The translations under genes were made by a program, and so were the position numbers. The notes beneath the pieces were generated by a model. The model made no database searches. It had not been told where the DNA came from and worked only from the letters and a program-made list of their open reading frames with translations. Below, one piece after another: positions 1 through 5,479 of a stretch of DNA of 28,573 nucleotides (positions are counted from its first letter, which is position 1; each line of letters begins with the position of its first letter). The stretch covers positions 1 through 28,573 of the IMG/VR virus record IMGVR_UViG_3300006192_000026; one strand, given 5' to 3'. Source of the DNA: a virus.

Positions 1-80
1 GGAAGGAACTGGCCCAAGCGCTGTTCGATCTGATCGACGGCGAGTTGGCCGCCCTGCCGGAGGGCGCCGATCATGCCTGA
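1..80 (+). CDS. Partial CDS, C-terminal end of an unknown early protein
   Basis: An open frame enters the window from the left and reads 25 codons from position 3 to a TGA at 78-80, ending in an acidic, Leu/Ala-rich helix-like tail. The next gene's ATG (73) lies inside its last codons, the same overlapping arrangement seen throughout the following operon, which supports this being a real gene end. Too little is visible to name a family. Confidence 0.5.
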   Translation, partial: KELAQALFDLIDGELAALPEGADHA

Positions 81-516
81 TCGGCTTGGGAACGGGGGTT
101 TACACCCCCGTTCAACCCATGGCGTAACACGCCACACAGTCCCCCTTCCCGGCATCCGGATCCAGCGGTCCAGGAAAAAGGGGGTCCAGTTGCCCGAAAG
201 CGCCCGATACGTCGGTCGGCCAACCATCTGGGGCAATCCGTTCGAGCATCGCCACTGGGGGCACGCCAAGGCGACGCTCCACCATGATCGTTGGCTTCAT
301 GGTCAGTTGGGTGCGCTGTCACTCGAGTCGATGGGCTTCTCAGTCGCCGAGATCGATGCGCTCTTCCGCCTGCGTGAGCGCGTAATGACGCGGCTTCACT
401 CACTCGCTGGCTGTAACCTTGCCTGTTGGTGCCCGATCACAAGTCGCTGGTGCCACGCGGACAACCTGCTGCGTATGATTCCCTTCCATGCGGATTGCGA
501 ACGGTGGGCGGCATGA
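73..516 (+). CDS. DUF4326 domain protein
   Basis: A 147-residue protein. From about residue 29 it has the DUF4326 signature: an RIQRSRKKG stretch, then YVGRPTIWGNPF (residues 46-57), and a Cys-rich end with Cys114, Cys118, Cys120 and Cys127 in a CNLACWC...CHAD arrangement, as in other members. The family is common in phage early regions and its biochemical role is not established; the conserved Cys/His residues suggest metal or nucleotide binding, which is inference. The first 28 residues do not resemble the family and their DNA contains a perfect hairpin (91-112), but no later ATG, GTG or TTG precedes the domain, so ATG 73, overlapping the upstream stop, is retained. Its stop overlaps the next ATG (513). 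Confidence 0.8.
   Translation: MPDRLGNGGLHPRSTHGVTRHTVPLPGIRIQRSRKKGVQLPESARYVGRPTIWGNPFEHRHWGHAKATLHHDRWLHGQLGALSLESMGFSVAEIDALFRLRERVMTRLHSLAGCNLACWCPITSRWCHADNLLRMIPFHADCERWAA
91..112 (+). other. Perfect 9-bp hairpin inside the start of the DUF4326 gene
   Basis: The arms AACGGGGGT (91-99) and ACCCCCGTT (104-112) are perfectly complementary around a 4-base loop. There is no T-run after it, so it is not a classical terminator. It lies about 20 bases after the start codon, in a part of the protein outside the DUF4326 domain, and could affect translation or mRNA decay. That function is inference. Confidence 0.4.
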
Positions 517-842
517 ACGGACCCCGCTCTCCCGAATGCGCCGAGGCGGTGCGCCGCTGGATGCTCGCCCAGATCAGCGAGCGAGCCAACGTCTTCTATC
601 AGGGGCCGATGCCCGCAGCTGGTGGCGGCGATGCCGGGCACCATTTCACCATCTCGGTCCCGGTGGCCGATGCGGACAGCCTTCTTGGCCTGCGCAGCCT
701 CTCCGGGCCGGTGCTGTCGCCCCCTGGTCTGTCGCCCTGCCTCGATGTCTCTGTCGTGCTGGTGGTGCCCAGCCCCACAATCCAGACCCGTGGCCGCTGG
801 TCGCGCCGCGAGGTCACCGTTCACGTCAAGGGGAACGCATGA
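513..842 (+). CDS. Hypothetical early phage protein (109 aa)
   Basis: A 109-residue protein starting at ATG 513, whose last bases overlap the TGA of the DUF4326 gene (514-516). It has a short N-terminal helix with the motif PECAEAVRRWM, a Gly-rich loop near residues 35-42, and a beta-rich, hydrophobic second half. No transmembrane segment or known catalytic motif is visible and I do not recognise a family. Start and stop overlaps with both neighbours make it a credible member of the early operon. Confidence 0.6.
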   Translation: MNGPRSPECAEAVRRWMLAQISERANVFYQGPMPAAGGGDAGHHFTISVPVADADSLLGLRSLSGPVLSPPGLSPCLDVSVVLVVPSPTIQTRGRWSRREVTVHVKGNA

Positions 843-1297
843 TGGTCATTCGTCTCCCCCACATGCCCGGCGAGGAACCCGCACCCAGGCAGAACAAGTT
901 TCGCGCGCGGCGCACGCCGTGCAATCAGGGGCATACCCACGCGAGCGCTGCCGAGGCGGGCCGCTGCAACGATCTGACCCTGCTGCAACGCGGCGGGCAT
1001 ATCCGCAACCTCGAGCAGCAGCCCAAGTTCACCTTCACCGATAGCGACGGTCGCCAGATCAAGCAGCTCAGCGGGCAACCCATGCGGTACACCGCCGATT
1101 TCCGGTATGACGAGGCCGGGAATGATGGCGAATGGCATGATGTCGTCGAGGATTTCAAGTCGCTGGCCACGATGACCGAGGCGGCGACGCTGCGCCTTGC
1201 CCTGTTCAAGCATTACCACCCCGGAAAACTGAAAATCGTGGGCCGTGGCATTGCCGCGCGCGGCACCGGGGGACGGCGAAAGGGAGCCGGGCGATGA
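839..1297 (+). CDS. DUF1064 protein, PD-(D/E)XK-like phage nuclease candidate
   Basis: A 152-residue protein. The pattern matches DUF1064: SAAEAGRCNDLTLLQRGGHI (helix, residues about 39-58), NLEQQPKFTF, then a YTADFRYDE strand and VVEDFKS with an Asp...Glu-x-x-Lys arrangement typical of the PD-(D/E)XK nuclease fold. DUF1064 proteins sit in phage replication/recombination regions and are thought to act as structure-specific or packaging-related endonucleases; the activity here is inferred. Two ATGs in tandem (839, 842) overlap the preceding TGA, so the start could be either. The C-terminus is basic (GGRRKGAGR). The next gene's ATG (1294) overlaps its stop. Confidence 0.8.
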   Translation: MMVIRLPHMPGEEPAPRQNKFRARRTPCNQGHTHASAAEAGRCNDLTLLQRGGHIRNLEQQPKFTFTDSDGRQIKQLSGQPMRYTADFRYDEAGNDGEWHDVVEDFKSLATMTEAATLRLALFKHYHPGKLKIVGRGIAARGTGGRRKGAGR

Positions 1298-1524
1298 GCA
1301 GTCGCCGCAATCCGGCGCGCCCGGCCAACAACGTCGTGACCGAAATGGTCATGGAATTGCATCGCCAGCAACAGGCCGGGGGCCTGACCAACATCGGCAT
1401 GATCGACCAGCAGGGCCGTGTCTGGATCTCCGGAACCATCGACCTCGCGATGCTCGCCCATGTGACGGAATACGCCCTGCGGCGCGAGTTTGCTGCCCCG
1501 CGCTACGCCCAAGGTGCCAAGTGA
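1294..1524 (+). CDS. Small hypothetical phage protein (76 aa)
   Basis: A 76-residue protein whose ATG overlaps the upstream TGA and whose TGA overlaps the downstream GTG. It has a basic N-terminus, a Gln-rich helix (residues about 18-30) and a central segment (GRVWISGTIDLAMLAHVTEYALRRE) that looks like a short beta hairpin followed by a helix. No family is recognised. The tight coupling on both sides is the main evidence that it is expressed. Confidence 0.6.
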   Translation: MSSRRNPARPANNVVTEMVMELHRQQQAGGLTNIGMIDQQGRVWISGTIDLAMLAHVTEYALRREFAAPRYAQGAK

Positions 1525-1889
1525 GCGGCCTGCGCCTTTGCGCCACGGCTCGTGCGCAGCGAGACCGGCTGGTGCGCATGGGATATGCCCGTGGCGCGAC
1601 ACAGGCGGCGCTCGCTGCGCGCCTCGGGCTTTCTCCCAGCGGCATATCGCGCATTCTGGCCCGCCTTGATGCCCGACCGGATGCTGCCGAATTGCGCGTC
1701 CGGCGGCTGCGCGCGCCACGGCGCACTGGGCCCCGCCCGATCTGGCCTGACTGCCCACCGCATCTGGCCCGCGAATATCAGCGCATCCGCGCGATCATCG
1801 GATCGCGAGCCGCGCGAGACCAGCTGCTTTCGATTGAGGCGCGCGCCCGCGCTTCCGTTCCGTTTCCAACATCCGGGAGCCTGACATGA
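1521..1889 (+). CDS. Helix-turn-helix DNA-binding protein
   Basis: The start is GTG 1521, which overlaps the previous stop (GTGA), giving 122 residues. Residues about 25-50 form a clear helix-turn-helix: ATQAALAARLGLSPSGISRI, with the A-x-x-x-G turn and the S-x-S-x-x-S recognition helix of Cro/MerR/resolvase-type HTHs. The remainder is Arg/Pro-rich, with a C-terminal helix around REYQRIRAIIGSRAARDQL. It may regulate the early operon or serve in replication; the sequence does not say which. The stop overlaps the ATG of the ParB-like gene. Confidence 0.65.
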   Translation: MSGLRLCATARAQRDRLVRMGYARGATQAALAARLGLSPSGISRILARLDARPDAAELRVRRLRAPRRTGPRPIWPDCPPHLAREYQRIRAIIGSRAARDQLLSIEARARASVPFPTSGSLT

Positions 1890-3124
1890 GTCGACCCGCT
1901 ACCGATCGCATGAAGCACAATCCGCCCCTCGGCACACTCCCGGTGCTGCAATACGTGCTGCCCGCCCAGCTCACGATCGATGCGAGCTATCAGCGCACGC
2001 TCGACACAGCGGCAAGCCAGGCCCTGATACGCCAGATCGCCCAGCACTGGGATTGGGACCTGTGCCTCCCTCTTGTCGTCTCGCGCCGCGCCGACGGCAG
2101 CCTCTACGTGATCGACGGCCAGCACCGGCTGGCAGCGGCGAGGATACGCGGCGATATCGTGCAGTTGCCCGCCGTTGTCGGCAGCTATGCGTCGACAGCT
2201 GACGAAGCGGCGAACTTCGTGCACCTCAACCAGCAGCGCCGCCCGCTCGGCAAGCTCGACCTGTTCAAGGCGGCGGTGGCCAGCGGCGATACCGAGGCGA
2301 CCGAGATCGTCGCCGCGCTCGATGCCGCCGGTCTGTCCGTCGCGCCGCACATGAACCCGATCTCGTGGGCCCCGGGCGCGCTCGCCAACATCGGTGGCAT
2401 CCAGGCCAGCTGGCGGCGCCATGGGCCCGACGTCACCCGGCTGGCGCTCCGTGCGCTGCGCGAAGGCTTCGACGGCCAGGTCTTGCATTATGCCGGCAGC
2501 ATCTTCCCCGGGGTTGCCGCCGTCGTCTCGGCAGAAGCCAGGCAGTTCAGGCCCGCCTTCACCGACAAGTCGTGGGCCGCCCTGATCGCGATGATCCGCA
2601 GCAGGACGCAGGACGAATGGCGCAGCGCGATGTTGATGGCCCGCGCCCACGACCCGAACCTGACGTTCCCCAAAGCGAGCGAGAAGGTTCTGCTGGATGC
2701 GTGGGATGCCGATGCCGACACGCTGATCACGCCTGCGGCGTCTGCCCCGGCACCCGCTGCATCGACAGCCAAGCCCAGCGCACCGCCTCCCCCCGCCCCG
2801 CCGTCGACCGCGCGCACAGGCCGCCCAACAATCCCGACCGGGTTGTTCTCCAAGGGGAAGAACACCGTTGCGCCTGTTGCTACGCCGAAGGCGGCACCTG
2901 CGAAGCCCACGGGTGGTGCACCGAAGGCAGCACCGGCGAAGCCCGCGGCTGTCGCCCCCACGCAGTCAGTGTCCGGGACGGCTGGGGCCAGCAGCGGGCT
3001 TCGCCGGTTCATCCCCGGCGCTGACCAGAAGGCCTGGTGCAGCCAGTGCGACCGCCGTGTCGGCGCCGCCGAATTTTTCAACTGCAAGGATGCGTTCTGC
3101 TCCTTCAAGCGAGAGCCGCGCTGA
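1886..3124 (+). CDS. ParB/sulfiredoxin-fold protein with C-terminal Cys4 motif
   Basis: A 412-residue protein. Residues about 20-135 are a ParB-N-like nuclease/DNA-binding domain with the hallmark DGQHRLAAA (77-85) and a following FVHLNQQRRPLGKLDLF segment. Residues about 285-370 form a Pro/Ala/Lys linker with internally repeated APKAAPAKP units. The C-terminus carries Cys385, Cys388, Cys400 and Cys405 in a WCSQCDRRV...CKDAFC arrangement, a probable zinc-binding tail seen in alphaproteobacterial phage proteins. Phage ParB-like proteins of this type occur next to replication genes; the role (DNA binding, nuclease or CTP-dependent switch) is unproven here. It is coupled by overlaps to the genes on both sides (ATG 1886, TGA 3122-3124). 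Confidence 0.75.
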   Translation: MSRPATDRMKHNPPLGTLPVLQYVLPAQLTIDASYQRTLDTAASQALIRQIAQHWDWDLCLPLVVSRRADGSLYVIDGQHRLAAARIRGDIVQLPAVVGSYASTADEAANFVHLNQQRRPLGKLDLFKAAVASGDTEATEIVAALDAAGLSVAPHMNPISWAPGALANIGGIQASWRRHGPDVTRLALRALREGFDGQVLHYAGSIFPGVAAVVSAEARQFRPAFTDKSWAALIAMIRSRTQDEWRSAMLMARAHDPNLTFPKASEKVLLDAWDADADTLITPAASAPAPAASTAKPSAPPPPAPPSTARTGRPTIPTGLFSKGKNTVAPVATPKAAPAKPTGGAPKAAPAKPAAVAPTQSVSGTAGASSGLRRFIPGADQKAWCSQCDRRVGAAEFFNCKDAFCSFKREPR

Positions 3125-3300
3125 TGTTCCGGATCCTGCTGTTTGCCTACCTTGGCTTTGTCGTCATCCTCGATCTCGCCGCCTTCGCGCTCTACATCAA
3201 GATGGATCCCCCGCGCGGCGGCTGGCAGTATCTGGCCCGTGTGACCGACCTCACTGTGATCGCCTGCACAGTCGCGATTGCTGCGCAGGTGATCTCGTGA
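3124..3300 (+). CDS. Small two-helix membrane protein
   Basis: A 58-residue protein starting at ATG 3124, inside the upstream stop. Residues about 2-25 (ILLFAYLGFVVILDLAAFAL) and 40-57 (VTDLTVIACTVAIAAQVI) are hydrophobic and long enough to cross the inner membrane, joined by a polar loop DPPRGG. Small inner-membrane proteins in phage early regions are often exclusion or host-modifying proteins, but nothing specific supports a function here. Its TGA overlaps the GTG of the initiator gene. Confidence 0.6.
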   Translation: MFRILLFAYLGFVVILDLAAFALYIKMDPPRGGWQYLARVTDLTVIACTVAIAAQVIS

Positions 3301-4358
3301 GCAACCACGTCTCATCCGAGGTCACCAAGCGCCTGCTTGGCAGCGCGACGCGCAAGGCGCTTCTCGCGCTCATGGCCGACAAGGCCAGTGACTATGGCAC
3401 CGGCATCTGGGCGAGCAAGCAGACGATGGCCGACGAGCTCGAGGTCACCAAGCAGACGGTGATCACCACCATCAAGGGCCTGGTCAACGATGGCCTGCTG
3501 GTGGAGGTGGGCCATCGGCAGTGTGCGAATGGCTATCTGGTCGAATATGCCATCGATCTGGCCGCTGTGCGTGCGCTGCCTCTGGTCAAGGCGCATGCAA
3601 AGGACCGGTCAAAGGGTTTGACCGGTCAAACTGCTTTACCGGTCAAACTGGCTGACCCCACCGGTCAAACTGCTTTACCCCACCAGTCAAACTGTTTGAC
3701 CCAAACCATCCAAGAACCATCCTTGAACCATACCCCCCCTACCCCCCGCCGGGGGAGCGAGGGCGCGTCGGCTCGAATTCCTGAGGACTGGAAGCTGCCA
3801 GCCATCACCGACCTGCCTGCCTCAATCGCTGCGCTGGCCCGCCAGTGGCCGGCTGGTGCCTACGAGGCCGAGGGCGAGGCATTCCACCAACATTGGCTGG
3901 GGCGTGGTCACCGGCGGGCTGACTGGTCCGCGCTGTGGGCGTCGCGGGTTCAGGCCCGGCATGACGCCGTGATGCGGTCGGCCAAGGCTGGCGTGGCCTA
4001 TGCGGCGGCTGGAAGCGTTGCCAGCCAGGCCGCGCCGCCGGTGGAGCGAGCCCCGGTCACCGCCAAGCGCCGCGAGGATGCGCGCTCGGCAGAGTTGCAC
4101 GATGCGCTGGCCGAGCAGCTGGGGCAGCGCCTGTGGGAGCAATGGTTTGCCCCGGCGGCCCTGATCTTCGACGAAAGCGGCGGCCTGGTCGTGGTGGCCC
4201 CGACCGCTTTCAGCCGCACCCAACTCGAAACCGCGCATGCCGCATCCATCGAGGCTGCGCTCGCCACGCTCGGGCGGGGCGTCGACTGGATCCGGTTCAT
4301 CGCAGACAGCGCCGCAACACCGGCAAAAGGAAAGAAGGGGGGCTCGCAGCGTGGTTGA
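3297..4358 (+). CDS. Phage replication initiator (HTH, DnaT-like, DnaA-domain-I-like)
   Basis: The start is GTG 3297, overlapping the preceding TGA, giving 353 residues. Residues about 12-75 are a winged HTH (KQTMADELEVTKQTVITTIK) like lambda O or HTH_36 initiators. Residues about 105-150 are a low-complexity linker encoded by the iteron array. Residues about 185-220 (EGEAFHQHWLGRG...ADWSALW) resemble the DnaT primosome segment. Residues about 265-333 match DnaA domain I (LGQRLWEQWFAPAALI, then GLVVVAPTAFSRTQLE), the region that recruits DnaB helicase in DnaA. The expected role is to bind the origin inside its own gene and load the host helicase. The domain calls are from pattern recognition and the origin is inferred. 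The GTG of the NusG-like gene overlaps its end. Confidence 0.8.
   Translation: MSNHVSSEVTKRLLGSATRKALLALMADKASDYGTGIWASKQTMADELEVTKQTVITTIKGLVNDGLLVEVGHRQCANGYLVEYAIDLAAVRALPLVKAHAKDRSKGLTGQTALPVKLADPTGQTALPHQSNCLTQTIQEPSLNHTPPTPRRGSEGASARIPEDWKLPAITDLPASIAALARQWPAGAYEAEGEAFHQHWLGRGHRRADWSALWASRVQARHDAVMRSAKAGVAYAAAGSVASQAAPPVERAPVTAKRREDARSAELHDALAEQLGQRLWEQWFAPAALIFDESGGLVVVAPTAFSRTQLETAHAASIEAALATLGRGVDWIRFIADSAATPAKGKKGGSQRG
3604..3701 (+). repeat. Iteron array, candidate replication origin
   Basis: Five direct copies of a 13-base unit ACCGGTCAAACTG begin at 3604, 3621, 3638, 3660 and 3682, so the start-to-start spacing is 17, 17, 22, 22. Copies 2-4 are perfect, copy 1 differs at two positions and copy 5 at one (ACCAG). 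Inverted halves GTTTGACC occur at 3616 and 3694, making a perfect 16-base palindrome at 3616-3631. The array lies inside the initiator gene between its HTH and DnaT-like regions, the same place as the lambda origin within gene O. The origin call is inference from that architecture. Confidence 0.75.
3704..3731 (+). repeat. Three 11-base-phased AACCAT repeats next to the iterons
   Basis: AACCAT occurs at 3704, 3715 and 3726, exactly 11 bases apart, in the least GC-rich stretch just after the iterons. Helical phasing beside an iteron array suggests a secondary protein-binding or unwinding element of the origin. That role is inference; the repeats themselves are visible. Confidence 0.45.
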
Positions 4359-4917
4359 GGCCGGACAAAACGATTGGTGCATCCTGCGGACGCAATCTGC
4401 CAACACGCTCGGCCTTGCCGCTGCCCTTACCGATAGCGGCTGGCGTGCATGGACCCCGACCGAGGTGATCACACGCCACCATGGACGGCGGCCCATCGTT
4501 CGGCAGGAGATTACTGTCCCGCTGATGCCGTGCCTGGTCTTTGTCGGCTGGACGCACCTGGAGGAAATGATCGCGCTCGCCCGGTCCACCATGTCCTATC
4601 GCACTTGGGATCCGGCAGCGAAGCGCATGGTCGTCCGCGGCTATCCACACTTCCGGGTGCTGCAAGTCGGGGATCGCTATGCCCGTGTGACTGATTCCTC
4701 GCTCACTGGCGTGCGGCTGGCCGAGAGCACCCGCGCCGTGAAGGTCAAGCAGCTGACGCTCAAACCGGGTGCGCAGGTCCGGATGATCGGCGGCTTGCTC
4801 GACGGGCTGCTGGGCAAGGTGGAAACCATCAGCGGCAGGTTTGCCCAGGTGCGCTTTCCCGGCTGGCATATGCCGCTGGCGACCGCTGTGCATCTGATCG
4901 AAGAGGTGAAATCGTGA
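4351..4917 (+). CDS. NusG-like transcription elongation/antitermination protein
   Basis: With GTG 4351 as start (overlapping the initiator's TGA) the product is 188 residues, close to the length of bacterial NusG. Residues about 7-100 follow the NGN pattern: NDWCILRTQS, then GWRAWTPTE and VPLMPCLVFVGW, which align with the RNA-polymerase-binding domain. Residues about 137-170 are a KOW motif (LKPGAQVRMIGGLLDGLLGK). NusG paralogues such as RfaH and LoaP modify RNA polymerase to read through terminators. Placed directly before the virion genes, this one is a good candidate for the late-gene antiterminator; that job is inferred. The GTG of the next gene overlaps its stop. Confidence 0.8.
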   Translation: MVEAGQNDWCILRTQSANTLGLAAALTDSGWRAWTPTEVITRHHGRRPIVRQEITVPLMPCLVFVGWTHLEEMIALARSTMSYRTWDPAAKRMVVRGYPHFRVLQVGDRYARVTDSSLTGVRLAESTRAVKVKQLTLKPGAQVRMIGGLLDGLLGKVETISGRFAQVRFPGWHMPLATAVHLIEEVKS

Positions 4918-5186
4918 GTAGGCCGGAATTCCAACCGGAGGAACTCGCCGCCATCAGCATGATGATGAGGGCTTCGAAGGATCTGCCGGACGAGATGTGG
5001 GCCGTTGCCGCCGTGCAGAACCTGGCCTGCCTCTATGCGAAGATTGAGCCGCTGCTGCCGGAAGTCGACAAGGCCATGCTGATCGGAATAGGCGGCTATA
5101 TCGCGCATTTGGGGAAGGCCGAAATGATGGCTGAAATTCAGGCCGGGATGGCTATTGCACGGGCGCTGAAAAAACCTCCGATCTAA
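4914..5186 (+). CDS. Small hypothetical phage protein (90 aa)
   Basis: A 90-residue, mainly helical protein starting at GTG 4914 inside the TGA of the NusG-like gene. It is Met- and Ala-rich (ISMMMRASKDLPDEMWAVAAVQN) with no charged clusters or transmembrane segment. I do not recognise a family. It closes the coupled early operon that began upstream; the following 290 bases have no + strand gene. A partner role with the NusG-like protein is possible but unsupported. Confidence 0.6.
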   Translation: MSRPEFQPEELAAISMMMRASKDLPDEMWAVAAVQNLACLYAKIEPLLPEVDKAMLIGIGGYIAHLGKAEMMAEIQAGMAIARALKKPPI

Positions 5187-5341
5187 GCCGCCTCCATCTC
5201 GCGATGGCGCATCAACGCCTCCCGCGCGGCCTCGGCTAGATCGCCGCGATGCCGGGGCAGCGTGACATTCGGCCCAGCATTGGTGATGCTCTTTTCGAAC
5301 TTGGGCAGCTGCGGCGGGCCAATGTTCGCGAGGATGTCCAA
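5183..5341 (-). pseudogene. Antisense ORF fragment, possible gene remnant
   Basis: On the minus strand a frame of 52 codons runs from TTG (5341-5339) to TAG (5185-5183). Its composition looks coding: a Pro-rich start (NIGPPQLPKFEKS) and an amphipathic end (GDLAEAAREALMRHREMEAA). A TGA lies five codons upstream of the TTG and no ribosome-binding site is visible, so it looks like the C-terminal remnant of a gene cut off on the side of the adjacent low-GC insertion. It could equally be chance. No family is recognised. Confidence 0.25.
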
Positions 5342-5479
5342 ACTTGCTGCATATCAACGCAGGTTTGAGCTTAGCTTCTCCTCAAATCCATCCAATATGG
5401 CGGAAATACCTCAGTTTTAACCTGCGATTGATAGATGGTGAGATAACCTGTTCAGGTTCATTTGCGCCTAGGGGGATTC
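5187..5479. promoter_or_regulatory. Intergenic region with AACCTG/CAGGTT inverted repeats
   Basis: This spacer has no + strand gene. Its first part holds the antisense fragment. From about 5340 it is AT-richer and carries the hexamer AACCTG or its complement four times: CAGGTT at 5360, AACCTG at 5419 and 5445, CAGGTT at 5453. The last two form a palindrome with a 2-base centre (5445-5458) about 20 bases before the next start codon, a typical operator position. No convincing -35/-10 pair was found. The regulatory reading is inference. Confidence 0.35.

Noticed and set aside
1778-2650. Long minus-strand open frame opposite the ParB-like gene
   Set aside because: High-GC shadow frame; the + strand carries the recognisable DGQHR domain and coupled starts.
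5450-5459. GTTC-NN-GTTC resembling an alphaproteobacterial LexA box
   Set aside because: The known box needs GTTC-N7-GTTC; here the spacing is two, and the bases are better explained by the AACCTG/CAGGTT palindrome.
5462-5479. TTG start for the DUF4236 gene
   Set aside because: The AGGGGG site lies inside this stretch and serves GTG 5480, which also gives the normal family N-terminus.
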